Source of the DNA: CAIWHR01 sp963781285
GTDB taxonomy: Bacteria; Pseudomonadota; Gammaproteobacteria; Burkholderiales; Casimicrobiaceae
DNA: 64,000 nt
Direction of reading: 5' to 3'
Assembly: GCA_963781285.1 (NCBI GenBank)
Contig: CAWAFI010000026.1
Location: forward strand, 147,481-211,480
The notes under the pieces are model-generated. The model was not told the DNA's origin. It saw only the letters and a list, made by a program, of their open reading frames with translations, and made no database searches. Below are positions 1-9,400 of this stretch, one piece after another (position 1 is the first letter of the stretch; each line of letters opens with the position of its first letter). The translations under genes were made by a program, and so were the position numbers.

Positions 1-24
1 ATCCAATCGGCGAAGCGCGCGTAA
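1..24 (+). CDS. C-terminal tail of an upstream gene (partial)
   Basis: Reading from base 1 gives seven codons and then TAA at 22-24, immediately overlapping the AAGGAG ribosome-binding site of the next gene. This looks like the end of the preceding gene of the molybdenum hydroxylase operon, possibly a large or small subunit, but seven residues cannot identify it. The frame could be fortuitous. Confidence 0.3.
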   Translation: MQSAKRA

Positions 25-36
25 GGAGACACAGCC

Positions 37-819
37 ATGTATGCATTCGAACTGACCCGTGCGAAGACGGTCGCCGACGCGGCGGCCGCGCTCGCCAAGT
101 CCGGCGGCAAGGCATTGGCGGGCGGCCAGAGCCTGGTGGGCGCGATGAAGCTGCGGCTGGCCCAGCCGGGGACACTGGTCGATCTTTCCGGCATCGCCGA
201 GCTTAAGGGCATTCGCAAGGAAGGCGACGCGATCGTCGTCGGCGCGATGACGCGGCACGCCGAGATCGCCGCGTCCCCCGTCGTGAAAGGCGCTATTCCC
301 GCGCTGGCAGCGCTGGCACAGGGCATCGGCGACCGCCAGGTGCGCAACATGGGTACGTTGGGCGGCTCGCTGGCGCAGGACGATCCGGCCGCCGACTGGC
401 CGGCGGGAGTGCTCGGATTGGGCGCGACCGTGCAGACCAACTCGCGTCGGATCGCCGCCGACGATTTCTTCAAGGGGATGTACGAGACCGCGCTCGCCGC
501 CGACGAGATCATCACGGCGGTCAGCTTCCCGATCCCGAAGAGGGCCGCGTACGTGAAGTTTCCCAATCCGGCGTCGCGCTTTGCGCTCGTCGGCGTGTTT
601 GTCGCGCAGACCGCGGGCGGCGTGCGCGTGGCGGTGACGGGCGCCGCGCCGAGCGTGTTTCGGGCGAAGGCGCTCGAGGATACTCTGGCGAAGAATTTCA
701 CCGCGGATGCCGCGAAAGCGGTCAAGGTCGACCCAAAGGGTCTTTCCGGCGACCTGCACGCGTCGCCCGAATATCGTGCGCACCTGATTTCCGTCCTCGC
801 GGCGCGGGCCGTCGGCTGA
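37..819 (+). CDS. coxM: FAD-binding medium subunit of a CO dehydrogenase/xanthine dehydrogenase-type enzyme
   Basis: This 260-residue protein is the flavin subunit of a molybdenum hydroxylase. It passes electrons from the Mo and Fe-S subunits (outside the window) to FAD. The family motifs are visible: A-G-G-Q-S-L near residues 28-33 and the RNMGTLGGSLAQDDPAAD block near 103-120, both of which bind FAD. The C-terminal third matches the CO dehydrogenase flavoprotein C-terminal domain. Length is slightly short of the usual 265-290. ATG 37 follows an AAGGAG site. The coxD, coxE and coxG genes downstream support a Cox-type enzyme, but the substrate (CO, a purine or another heterocycle) cannot be decided from this subunit. 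Confidence 0.93.
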   Translation: MYAFELTRAKTVADAAAALAKSGGKALAGGQSLVGAMKLRLAQPGTLVDLSGIAELKGIRKEGDAIVVGAMTRHAEIAASPVVKGAIPALAALAQGIGDRQVRNMGTLGGSLAQDDPAADWPAGVLGLGATVQTNSRRIAADDFFKGMYETALAADEIITAVSFPIPKRAAYVKFPNPASRFALVGVFVAQTAGGVRVAVTGAAPSVFRAKALEDTLAKNFTADAAKAVKVDPKGLSGDLHASPEYRAHLISVLAARAVG

Positions 820-889
820 ACACCGCGTTTTGTTATGCTATCGGGTGGCGCCCGCGGCGCTGCCCGATTTTTTCGCGCCCGATTCCGGA

Positions 890-1807
890 ATGCCCCCTTC
901 CGCCCTCCCGAGTTCCGTCGACGCCGTCGCCGCACTACTCGACCGCCACGACTACCTTGCCGATCGCCGCCTCGCAACCAGCGTCTTTCTCGCGTTGAAA
1001 ATGGGCCGTCCGCTGTTCCTCGAAGGCGAGGCGGGGGTAGGCAAGACCGAAATCGCCAAAGTCCTGGCGACCGCACTCGGCAAACGGCTCGTGCGGCTGC
1101 AATGTTACGAAGGGCTCGACATCGCGTCCGCGGTGTACGAATGGAACTATCCGCGGCAGATGATCGAGATCCGGCTTGCCGAGGGCGGTGGCCACCTCGA
1201 CCGCGGGCAGCTCGCGCACGACATCTTCACGACGCGCTTCCTGTTGCGGCGCCCGATCCTCGAGGCGCTCTCGCCCGGCGATGGCGTGGCGCCGGTGCTG
1301 CTGATCGACGAGCTCGACCGCACCGACGAACCGTTCGAGGCGTACCTGCTCGAAGTGCTCGCCGAGTATCAGGTGACCATTCCGGAGTTGGGAGCGATCC
1401 GTGCGGCAACGCCGCCTATCGTCGTGATCACGTCGAACCGCACGCGCGAGATCCACGACGCGATCAAGCGGCGCTGCCTCTATCACTGGGTCGGCTATCC
1501 GGACGCGTTGCGCGAGCTCGCAATCGTCCGCCGCAAGTGCCCGCAGGCGCCCGAGTCACTCGCGCGCGAGATCGTGGCGTTCACGCAGCAACTCCGGGCG
1601 ATGGATCTGTTCAAGGCCCCCGGCATTGCCGAAACGCTCGACTGGGCGGAGGCCCTGATTGCGCTCGACCGCGTCGCGCTCGATCCGCAGACGGTCGCCG
1701 ACACCGCGGGCGTGCTGCTCAAGTATCAGGACGATGTCGGGGCATTGGGGCCGGATGTCGCAGCGCGGCTGATTGCGGAAGTCCAGGCGGACGGCATCCG
1801 ACTATGA
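890..1807 (+). CDS. coxD: MoxR-family AAA+ ATPase, CoxD-like
   Basis: This is a roughly 305-residue MoxR-type AAA+ ATPase. The Walker A motif GEAGVGKTE lies near residue 45, the Walker B region LLIDELDR near 140, and a sensor segment VITSNRTREIHDA follows. In carboxydotrophs CoxD is a chaperone for assembly of the [CuSMoO2] site, and MoxR proteins generally work with a VWA partner, which is encoded directly downstream. I chose ATG 890. The frame can be extended to a TTG near 830, but the extra residues are not family-like and there is no ribosome-binding site. Its stop overlaps the coxE start as ATGA. Confidence 0.9.
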   Translation: MPPSALPSSVDAVAALLDRHDYLADRRLATSVFLALKMGRPLFLEGEAGVGKTEIAKVLATALGKRLVRLQCYEGLDIASAVYEWNYPRQMIEIRLAEGGGHLDRGQLAHDIFTTRFLLRRPILEALSPGDGVAPVLLIDELDRTDEPFEAYLLEVLAEYQVTIPELGAIRAATPPIVVITSNRTREIHDAIKRRCLYHWVGYPDALRELAIVRRKCPQAPESLAREIVAFTQQLRAMDLFKAPGIAETLDWAEALIALDRVALDPQTVADTAGVLLKYQDDVGALGPDVAARLIAEVQADGIRL

Positions 1808-3066
1808 CGCAAGGCGCCGGTCTCCGACCAGGGCAACTTGTCGGCGCGCTGCCGCTCACGCCCAAGGGACGACTGGCCGAGAACGTCGTTCATTTCGTGC
1901 GTGTGCTGCGGGCCGCGGGGCTGCCCGTGGGGCCCGCGCGCACGCTGGCTGCCCTCGAGGCAGTCGACGCCGTCGGCCTCGCCAACCGCGAGGATTTCCG
2001 CGCTGCGCTCGCCGCGGTACTGGTGTCGCGGCACGAGCACCTGCCCGTTTTCGAACAGGCCTTCGATCTATTCTGGCGCAATCCGAAGCTCCTCGAAAAG
2101 TTGATTGCGTCGCTGTTGCCGAAAGTCTACGGCCGCGGCGGAGAGCCCGCTCCGGAGCCGGAACTGCCCGCGCGAATCGCGCAAGCCATGTTGCCGCCCG
2201 CGGACCGCATGCTGCCGCAGGCCGATGAGGACGAGATCGAGCTCGATGCGGCGTTCACCGTGTCGCCGCGCGAGATCCTGCAGCACAAGGACTTCGAAAC
2301 GATGACTGCTGCCGAGCTGTCGGCGGTGCGCGCGATGCTCGCCAACCTGCGCCTGCCACTGCCCGAGCTGCCGACGCGGCGGACGATGCCGGCGCCGCGG
2401 GGGCATCGTGTCGACCTCCGCGCAACCCTGCGCCGCGCGACGGGGGCCGCCGGCACGCTGGCGCCGCTGTCGTGGCGACGGCGGGTGCGACGCACGCCGC
2501 CGCTCGTCGTGCTCTGCGACATTTCCGGCTCGATGGACCGCTATGCCCGGATGCTGTTGCATTTCCTGCACGCGATCACCAACGATCGCGATCGCGTCCA
2601 CGTGCTGCTGTTCGGCACGCGGCTCACGAACATCACGCGGTACCTGAAGCATCGCGATGTCGACGTGGCACTGGCACGTGTCACGACCGCCGTATCGGAT
2701 TGGGCCGGCGGCACACGGATCGGCAGCTGCCTCGACGAATTCAACCGCCGCTGGTCGCGGCGGCTGCTCGGCCAGAATGCGGTCGTGCTCCTGATCAGCG
2801 ACGGCCTCGACGCCGAGGGGGGCGAGGGGCTCGCGGCACAGACCGAACGCCTGCACAAATCCTGCCGGCGGCTCGTCTGGCTGAATCCGCTGCTCCGCTA
2901 CGAAGGCTTCGAAGCGCGTCCCGCGGGAATCCGGGCGATGCTGCCGCACGTCGACGATTTCCTGCCGGTGCACAACCTCGAAAGCCTGACCGAACTGGCG
3001 GCTGCGCTGGACCGTCCGCGGCCACGCGGGCGCGGGCCTGCCGTCCCCTTGTCGCGCCAGGGCTAG
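1804..3066 (+). CDS. coxE: VWA-domain protein, CoxE-like
   Basis: This 420-residue protein contains a von Willebrand A domain whose MIDAS motif D-I-S-G-S-M is visible near residues 239-244, following a basic segment. The architecture matches CoxE, partner of the CoxD MoxR ATPase in maturation of Mo hydroxylases. ATG 1804 overlaps the coxD stop by four bases (ATGA), indicating translational coupling. The same frame is open far upstream, but that extension lies antiparallel to coxD codons and is not coding. Confidence 0.9.
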   Translation: MTQGAGLRPGQLVGALPLTPKGRLAENVVHFVRVLRAAGLPVGPARTLAALEAVDAVGLANREDFRAALAAVLVSRHEHLPVFEQAFDLFWRNPKLLEKLIASLLPKVYGRGGEPAPEPELPARIAQAMLPPADRMLPQADEDEIELDAAFTVSPREILQHKDFETMTAAELSAVRAMLANLRLPLPELPTRRTMPAPRGHRVDLRATLRRATGAAGTLAPLSWRRRVRRTPPLVVLCDISGSMDRYARMLLHFLHAITNDRDRVHVLLFGTRLTNITRYLKHRDVDVALARVTTAVSDWAGGTRIGSCLDEFNRRWSRRLLGQNAVVLLISDGLDAEGGEGLAAQTERLHKSCRRLVWLNPLLRYEGFEARPAGIRAMLPHVDDFLPVHNLESLTELAAALDRPRPRGRGPAVPLSRQG

Positions 3067-3081
3067 AAGGAGGAGACGCGC

Positions 3082-3642
3082 ATGGAGATGACGAGCACGC
3101 GCGCGGTTCCGGCCCCCGTCGACATGGTCTGGGCGGCGTTGAACGATCCGGAAATGCTGAAAGGCTCCATTCCGGGTTGCGATGCAATCGAGCCGGACGG
3201 CGAGAATGCCTACCGGATCGCGCTCGCGGCAAAGGTCGGACCGGTACAGGCGAAGTTTGCCGGCCGGATGCAGCTTTCCGATGTGGATCCGCCGCGCGGC
3301 TACACGCTGTCGTTCGATGGGCAGGGGGGCGCAGCCGGGTTCGCCAAGGGCGAGGCGAAAGTGTCGCTTGCACCCGCGGAGAACGGTGCGGCAACCGCAT
3401 TGTCCTACACCGTGAAAGCGCAGGTTGGCGGCAAGATCGCACAGTTGGGCTCGCGGCTCGTCGACGGCGCCGCACAGAAACTCGCCGACGATTTCTTCGG
3501 GCGCTTTTCGGATGCGATGGCGGCCAAGATGGGCATCGCGACGGCGCCGGCGCCGCCGACCGCGCGCCCGTGGCTCCGCTACGTGCTGATCGCCGTCATC
3601 CTCGGCATTATCGCTTACCTGTTTTCCCGCGCGGCAAGATAG
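3082..3642 (+). CDS. coxG: CoxG-like SRPBCC protein with C-terminal membrane anchor
   Basis: This 186-residue protein has an SRPBCC/CoxG fold over about residues 1-150. The opening segment (MEMTSTRAVPAP, then VWAALNDPEMLKGSIPGC) is typical of the family. A hydrophobic C-terminal helix (about residues 165-182, WLRYVLIAVILGIIAYLF) then ends in a short basic tail. CoxG tethers the CO dehydrogenase to the cytoplasmic membrane so that electrons can reach the quinone pool. A strong GGAGG ribosome-binding site precedes ATG 3082, 15 bases after coxE. Confidence 0.92.
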   Translation: MEMTSTRAVPAPVDMVWAALNDPEMLKGSIPGCDAIEPDGENAYRIALAAKVGPVQAKFAGRMQLSDVDPPRGYTLSFDGQGGAAGFAKGEAKVSLAPAENGAATALSYTVKAQVGGKIAQLGSRLVDGAAQKLADDFFGRFSDAMAAKMGIATAPAPPTARPWLRYVLIAVILGIIAYLFSRAAR

Positions 3643-3692
3643 CGGATCATGGGATTTCCCGCGCGTTGCGGCGCGGACAGTTGGAGCCGAAT

Positions 3693-4706
3693 ATGGACAG
3701 CGTCGACCTCGAAGTGCTGAAGCGGTGTGTCGAATGGCTGGATGCCGGCCGGCGCGTGCTACTCGTCACCGTCGTCAAGACGTGGGGCAGCTCGCCGCGG
3801 CCGCCGGGGGCAATGCTCGCGGTGCGCGACGATGGTCTGGTCGAAGGATCCGTGTCGGGCGGCTGCGTCGAGGACGACATTGTCGGCCGTGTGCGGCACG
3901 ATGGCATGACGGCGACGCGTTGCGACGTCGTGACCTACGGCGTCTCCGCCGACGAGGCGCGGCGCTTCGGGCTGCCCTGCGGCGGCACGATCCAGCTCGT
4001 GCTCGAGCCGCTGACGCGCGAGTCGGGCATCGGCGCGCTCCTCGCGGCGATCGAAGGCGGCAAGGTCGTCTCCCGGCGGCTCGACCTCGCGACGGGTATC
4101 TCCACGCTGGGTCCGGCACGCGCGACCGATGGCCTCGGCTTCGACGGGCGCGCGCTGACGACAGTCCACGGGCCCCGCTATCGGATGCTGGTGATCGGCG
4201 CCTCGCAGCTTTCCAAATACCTTGCGACGATGGCGCTCGGCCTTGACTACCAGGTGACCGTTTGCGATCCGCGCGCCGAGTACGAAGGCACGTGGGACGT
4301 GGGAGGTGTGCCGCTTGTCACGACGATGCCGGACGATACGGTCCAGGCGATGAAGCTCGACGAGCGCTGCGCGGTGATCGCGCTGACGCACGATCCCAAG
4401 CTCGACGACATGGCGCTGATGGAAGCACTGAAGTCGCGCGCGTTCTACGTCGGCGCCCTGGGCTCGCGTGCGAACAACACCAAGCGCCGCGTGCGACTCA
4501 AGGACCTCGACGTGACCGACGAGGAGATCGCGCGGCTGCACGGGCCGATCGGAATCTACATCGGCAGCCGCACGCCACCGGAGATCGCGGTATCGATCCT
4601 GGCCGAGGTCACGGCGGTAAAGAACGGCGTGGCGCTGCCCGACATCGCGCAGATCGCAGTCGCCAAGGAAAGACTCGGACCGTCCGTCGCCTGCGAAGTG
4701 GCTTAG
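3693..4706 (+). CDS. XdhC/CoxI-family molybdenum cofactor maturation protein
   Basis: This 337-residue protein has the N-terminal XdhC/CoxI domain (VTVVKTWGSSPRPPGAML near residue 30, GSVSGGCVEDDI near 55) and the C-terminal Rossmann domain (VIGASQLSKYLA near 168, FYVGALGSRAN near 255). XdhC proteins bind Mo cofactor and help insert the sulfurated form into the apoenzyme. The Rossmann nucleotide loop is degenerate (G-A-S-Q-L-S rather than GxGxxG), as is common in the family. ATG 3693 was chosen because the family begins there. It closes the Cox accessory operon. Confidence 0.9.
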   Translation: MDSVDLEVLKRCVEWLDAGRRVLLVTVVKTWGSSPRPPGAMLAVRDDGLVEGSVSGGCVEDDIVGRVRHDGMTATRCDVVTYGVSADEARRFGLPCGGTIQLVLEPLTRESGIGALLAAIEGGKVVSRRLDLATGISTLGPARATDGLGFDGRALTTVHGPRYRMLVIGASQLSKYLATMALGLDYQVTVCDPRAEYEGTWDVGGVPLVTTMPDDTVQAMKLDERCAVIALTHDPKLDDMALMEALKSRAFYVGALGSRANNTKRRVRLKDLDVTDEEIARLHGPIGIYIGSRTPPEIAVSILAEVTAVKNGVALPDIAQIAVAKERLGPSVACEVA

Positions 4707-4733
4707 CCGATAGCCTGCGCCGGGCACGCGGAA

Positions 4734-6083
4734 TCAGCCGACCGCCCGCTCCGGCGCGACGTCGTGCCGCGCGTCGAGCGCTTCCCAACGAGCGAGATCC
4801 TGCGGCAGGTCGAGATCCCACAGCGGCGGTAGCTCGCGCCACGTCGCGCCCAGCGCAATGAGCTGCGAACGCGTCGCCGTCATTACGCTGGCAGTACTCC
4901 AAGCAATGCCGGCGAAAATGTCGAGTGGGCGCGCGACGCCGACGAGCACATAGCCGCCGTCCTCGGCAGGCACGAATACGGCATCGTGACCGACGAGCTC
5001 GGCGGACGCGCGGCCAAGCGTCTCGACCTCGAGCGCGGGGCAGTCGGTGCCAATCAGGAGCGCGGGCGTGCCACGCGGGAGCGCGGTCTCGAGTGCGAAG
5101 CGCATTCGAGCACCGAGGTCGTCGCCACGCTGCGTTGCGAGCACGACGCCGTAACGATCCCGCCATTCGGCGAACAGCGGTCGATCGGCATTCGGCTCGC
5201 ACCACAGCTCGATCCGTCCCACGACTCCCGTTGCGCGCGCCGCGACGGCGACGTCCAGCGTGCGCAGAACGAGCTGCAAGTACACCGCCGCGGCGCGCTC
5301 GGCGCCAAGCGCGTCGGCGAGCCGCGTCTTGACGCGCCCGGGGATCGGCTCCTTGGCAAAGATAAGGAGCGTCGGCGGGCTGCGAGCGTCATCGACATCG
5401 GCAATGATCGCGTAGGATCCGGCCAGCTTCGCGGGGTCGGCGCCGCACCAGTATGCGAAGCGCAACCGCCACATCGCGAGTATCGTCCGCCAGGTCCCGT
5501 GCGATTTCCAACGACGGCCCGATGTCACGACCGCTGGCGCAAGACACAGCGGCGGACCGGCGGCACGCTTCAGACGTGCGGAGAACTCGACGTCCTCCAT
5601 CAACGGCTGGTCCGGATAACCTCCGATTTCGTCGAACAATGCGCGGCTGACGAATATCTCCCTGATCACCGGTCGCGATCGCGGTCAGTCTCGAGCGCAC
5701 GTTCATCGCCATCGCGACGAGCCGCAGCGTCGGCGAATGGCCGGCGATTGCGATGTCGAATCGTCCCCACGGGCGACGGTCGCGCGGCAGCTCACGCAGC
5801 AGGGCGGCAATACCGGCGGGGAAAGCAGCGAGTCGGCATGGAGGAAGAGCAGCACGTCGCCGGTCGCCACGGCGGCGCCGGCATTCATCTGGCGGGCGCG
5901 TCCGCGTGGCGCGACGAACGCGCTGTCCGCCAGCGGGCGTGCGAGCGAGAGCGTCGCGTCGCGGCTGCCGCCGTCGACTACGATTACTTCGTGTCCGGCG
6001 GCGCGCAGCGGCTGCAACGCGCCGAGCGTTCCGGCGATCTGCTCCGCTTCGTCGAGCGCCGGAACTATGATCGACAGGCGCAT
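4734..6083 (-). pseudogene. Fused TIGR04283-TIGR04282 arsenosugar-type glycosyltransferase, two frameshifts
   Basis: The N-terminal part (MRLSIIVPALDEAE, VVDGGSRDAT, LLFLHADS) is a GT2-type TIGR04283 glycosyltransferase. The C-terminal part (LLIFAKEPIPGRVKTRLA, LIGTDCPAL, EDGGYVLVG) is a TIGR04282/DUF2064 enzyme. The homology passes through three frames. It leaves the first near 5800-5830, runs in the second through RSRLTAIATGDQ, and enters the third near 5660 at EIFVSRALFDEIGGYPD. A single fused polypeptide of about 450 residues is therefore implied but broken by two indels. Both families are known neighbours of ArsS, encoded just upstream. The shifts may be sequencing errors. Confidence 0.82.
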
Positions 6084-6087
6084 CCGA

Positions 6088-7051
6088 TCAGTGCAGCGCG
6101 CCGCCGCAGCTCGAGCCTTGTCCCGCCGTGCAGCCGTAGCAGTGGTCGGCTACGGCGATCGGCGCGCCGTCGAGGTCCTCATGCAGCAGGTGCGACAAGT
6201 GTCGGCGCGGCTTGCCCGCGACGGTCACCGGGATGCCCAGCATCTGGTTGAAGTCGCAGTCGTAGAGGTAACCCCGCCAGTCGACGCTGACGAGCGCGCG
6301 GCACATGACGCCATCGAGGTTCGCCGGACGGTACGCCGATCGCAGCAACTCCATGTAGCTCGGCAAATTTCCCCTGCGACACGAGCGTCGAGCCGAAGCG
6401 GTGGATCGGCATGTTGGCAAGCGTGTAGAGGCGATTGAACGTAATGCCGAAGTGCGCGAACAGTTCGCGCTTGTACACGGCCTCGAGCGCGTCCTGCGCC
6501 GGTGGCAGTGTCGGCCCCAGGGGGTTGTAGACGAGGTCGAGAACGAGGCCCGTCGTGTCGCGGCCGTAGCCCAGCGCGTTCAGCTTGCGGAGCGCGAGAA
6601 TCGACGAGTCGAAAACGTTCTCGCCGCGTTGCCGATCGACATTTTCCCTCGAGTAACAGGGCAGCGACGCAACGATCTCGACGCGTTCGCCGGCGAGGAA
6701 AGCGGCAAGGTCCTCGAAGCCCGGCTCGTTCAGGACCGTGAGATTGCAGCGATCGATCACGCGCGTACCGATTCGTCGCGCGCCGCGCACCAGGTCGCGG
6801 AAGTGCGCATTGAGCTCCGGCGCGCCTCCGGTAATGTCGAGCGTACCGATGTTGCGCGCTGCGAGCACCTGCAGGATCAGCGCCACGATTTCCGGACCCA
6901 TCATCTCGTTGCGATCGGGGCTCGCGTTGACGTGGCAGTGGAAGCACGCCTGGTTGCAACGGTAGCCGAGGTTCACCTGCAGCGTCTCCAGCGCGCGCCG
7001 GGCAAGGGGAGGAAAATCGGTTTCTTTCAGCAGTGGGAATGTGGCGTGCAT
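6088..7051 (-). pseudogene. arsS: ArsS-like radical SAM protein (arsenosugar biosynthesis), one frameshift
   Basis: The radical SAM signature is C-N-Q-A-C-F-H-C-H-V near residue 35. The C-terminal DUF3641-type region carries CRALVSVDWRGYLYDCDFNQ and the Cys-rich CYGCTAGQGSSCGG. ArsS family members link an adenosyl group to dimethylarsinous acid in arsenosugar synthesis. The frame breaks near 6370 in a run reading GGGGAAATTT: upstream ends GSTLVSQGK and downstream resumes NLPSYMELLRSAY. Restoring one base gives about 321 residues, the normal family length. An indel error at the homopolymer is the simplest explanation. No arsM is visible nearby. Confidence 0.86.
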
Positions 7052-7070
7052 CGTGAGGGTACCTCGCGCA

Positions 7071-7802
7071 TCAGGCTTGCGTGGTTACATCCGGCGCCGG
7101 TCGCGATTTCAGCTTGCGCTGCACTACCGGCGCGAGCGCGAACAGACCAAGCAGCGCCAGGGCACCGAGGGTTTCCATGGAAACAAGTTGCGACGTCGAC
7201 TCGAGGCGTCCGAGCGTCCGGCCCAGGTTCACGTAGACGAATGCGCCAGGAATGATGCCGATGAGGGTTGCCAGTGCATACGTCCGCACTCGGATCGTGG
7301 TGAAGGCCGGCGCGAGATTGACGAGGAAGAAGGGAAAGACCGGCACGAGACGCAGGAACAACATGTAGTTGAAGGCGTTGGCGGTGAAGCCGGCATTGAC
7401 CTTCTCGCCGAGCGCACCCATCCGCCGGCGCGCCGCCTCGGCAAAGAGGTAGCGTGCGGCCACGAACACCAGCGTTGCGCCAAGGGTCGCGGCGCACACG
7501 ACCAGGGCCGTCCCGACCCAGCGACCGAACAGGAAACCCATCGCCAGCGACATTGCGGTTCCCACGGGCAGGCTCAACGCCACGGCGGCGGCATAGCCAA
7601 GAAAGGCCAGCGCCAGTGCGGTGGCGAAGTGCTGCTCGGTGAACGCGAGCAGCGCATCGCGGTTTGCCTTGACGCTCTCGAGGCTCACGTACTGTTGTCC
7701 ATCGAGGGCGAAGAACGTTACGACCCCGCCGACGAATGCAACGAAGGTCGCCGGCTTCAGCCACCTCCGCGTGTGGTGCGGCGACGCCGCTTCGGCATTC
7801 AC
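7071..7802 (-). CDS. TVP38/TMEM64-family (SNARE-associated) membrane protein
   Basis: This is a polytopic inner-membrane protein of about 243 residues in the DedA/TVP38 superfamily. Family features include the segment LPVGTAMSLAMGFLFGRWVG and the re-entrant-loop-like FLRLVPVFPFFLVNLAPA. TVP38 genes commonly sit with mercuric-reductase-like flavoproteins and ArsS. The GTG at 7802 overlaps the upstream gene's stop as GTGA, which favours it over an in-frame ATG at 7841 that would overlap by 43 bases. The transported or handled substrate is unknown. Confidence 0.88.
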   Translation of the reverse strand: MNAEAASPHHTRRWLKPATFVAFVGGVVTFFALDGQQYVSLESVKANRDALLAFTEQHFATALALAFLGYAAAVALSLPVGTAMSLAMGFLFGRWVGTALVVCAATLGATLVFVAARYLFAEAARRRMGALGEKVNAGFTANAFNYMLFLRLVPVFPFFLVNLAPAFTTIRVRTYALATLIGIIPGAFVYVNLGRTLGRLESTSQLVSMETLGALALLGLFALAPVVQRKLKSRPAPDVTTQA

Positions 7803-9235
7803 GTGCGCGCTCCCCGCAGTCCGAAGATGCGCTGGATCCATCGTTTGGATGCCGGCGTCAAACCCTGTTTCATCCGCTGGTCCGCCACGCGCCGGTTGAT
7901 TTGCGCGAACGTCGGATACGCATGAACGACGCCGGAAAGATCCTTGGCGCGCAAACCCTGCGAGAGCGCCAGCGCGTATTCGGCGATCAGCTCGCCGGCG
8001 TGCGGGCCGGCGATTCCCGCGCCGAGCAGCTTGCCCCGGCGATCGGTGACGATCTTGGCGAACCCTTCGGTCTCGCTCTCGGCACGCGCACGGTCGATAT
8101 CGTCGAATCCGAAGCGGTAGACGTTGAAGGCGGTGCCGCTGACCTTCGCCTCGTTCTCGGAAAGTCCGACGCGCGCGAGCTCAGGATCGGTGTACGTGCA
8201 CCAGGGGATTACCGTCGCGGGTTGCGCCCACTTCATGCGGAAGAGTGCATTGCGCAGCACGATGCCCGCGTGATGCTCGGCGAGATGCGTGAACAGATGG
8301 CCACCGGCCGCGTCACCGACGACGTAAATGGAACGGTTCGTCGTGCGCAGCCCTTCGACGAGCACGATGCGACCATTCTCGACGCGGACATCGGCGGTAT
8401 CGAGCCCGAGCCCGTCCACGTTTGCCGTGCGGCCGGCGGCGAGCAGCAGATGCGAGCCCGCCAGGACTTTCGGCGTCCCGTCCGCGCTGCGCACGGTGAC
8501 CCGTAAGTCGCCTGCATGACCGTCGAAGCCGAGAATTGACGCGCCGAGGTAGTACCGCACACCCTCCGCGACCAGCTGGCGCATCACGATCGCGGCGAGA
8601 TCGGGATCCTCGCGCGGCAGGATCTGGTGCGCGATGTCGACGACCGTAACCTCGCTGCCGAGCCGCCGAAACGCCTGCGCAAGTTCGCTGCCGATCGGCC
8701 CGGCACCGATGACGATGAGCGAGTGCACCGGCTCGCGCAGGTCGAAGATGGTTTCGTTGGTGAGGTAGGGCGTGTGGTCGATGCCGGGCAGCCGCGGCAC
8801 CGTGGGCCGCGACCCGGTGGCGATCACGAATGAACGCGCAGTGAGCCGGCGGCCCTCGACTTCGAACGCGTCGGGCGCCGTGAACCGGCCGGCGCCGAAG
8901 ATCACGTCGACGCCCAGGCCGCGGAATCGTTCAGGGCTGTCGTTGGGCTCGATGCCCTTGATCACGGCGGCGACGCGCTCCATTACGCGCGCGAGATCGG
9001 GACGGGGATCGGCTGGCGTCAGCGACCAGCGCTCGGCGTGGCGCATCTGGTACGCGACCCGCGCCGACTTGATCAGCGTTTTCGAGGGAACACAGCCGTA
9101 CCAGAGGCAGTCCCCGCCCAACTTGTGCTTCTCGACCAGTGCGATCTTGGCGCCGAGCGCGGCGCCCCCTGCCGCGACGACCAGACCCCCGGCGCCGCCG
9201 CCGATCACCACAATGTCGAATTCGGTTCGAGCCAT
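7799..9235 (-). CDS. FAD-dependent pyridine nucleotide-disulfide oxidoreductase, mercuric-reductase-like
   Basis: This 478-residue class I disulfide reductase shows the FAD-binding IVVIGGGAGGLVVA at the N terminus, the redox-active GGDCLWYGCVPSKTLI (C-x4-C) near residue 45, a second Rossmann motif IGAGPIGSELAQAF near 180, and the dimerisation domain. The C-terminal cysteine pair of true MerA is absent and the end reads HAYPTFAQINRR, so it is a MerA-like/lipoamide-dehydrogenase-like enzyme without demonstrable mercury specificity. It is the first gene of the four-gene arsenosugar-type operon. ATG 9235 is preferred over a TTG two codons earlier. Confidence 0.9.
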   Translation of the reverse strand: MARTEFDIVVIGGGAGGLVVAAGGAALGAKIALVEKHKLGGDCLWYGCVPSKTLIKSARVAYQMRHAERWSLTPADPRPDLARVMERVAAVIKGIEPNDSPERFRGLGVDVIFGAGRFTAPDAFEVEGRRLTARSFVIATGSRPTVPRLPGIDHTPYLTNETIFDLREPVHSLIVIGAGPIGSELAQAFRRLGSEVTVVDIAHQILPREDPDLAAIVMRQLVAEGVRYYLGASILGFDGHAGDLRVTVRSADGTPKVLAGSHLLLAAGRTANVDGLGLDTADVRVENGRIVLVEGLRTTNRSIYVVGDAAGGHLFTHLAEHHAGIVLRNALFRMKWAQPATVIPWCTYTDPELARVGLSENEAKVSGTAFNVYRFGFDDIDRARAESETEGFAKIVTDRRGKLLGAGIAGPHAGELIAEYALALSQGLRAKDLSGVVHAYPTFAQINRRVADQRMKQGLTPASKRWIQRIFGLRGART

Positions 9236-9289
9236 GCGCAATATTACCGCGAGGCGACGCCGGCAGCGCCGATAACCACAATGTCAAAT
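9200..9289. repeat. Pair of 22-nt direct repeats at and upstream of the oxidoreductase start
   Basis: The 22 bases at 9200-9221, inside the first codons of the flavoprotein (encoding DIVVIGG), recur at 9268-9289 outside the gene with two mismatches, at a spacing of 68 bp. This looks like the remnant of a duplicated gene start or a small slippage duplication. Confidence 0.6.
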
Positions 9290-9400
9290 GGGGCAGCCAA
9301 GGCTGTGATGGCGGCGCGATGACACGCTTTTCTTGCGCATGCAAAGGGCATGGGCTTACTTATCTGCATGGTGGCCCGAGATGCGCGGTCGGCGAGTGTT

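Noticed and set aside
830..889. TTG start extending coxD upstream
   Set aside because: No ribosome-binding site and the added residues do not match MoxR/CoxD proteins.
935..1486. Long minus-strand ORF opposite coxD
   Set aside because: It is the antisense shadow of a conserved AAA+ gene with strong GC codon bias, and its translation has no family features.
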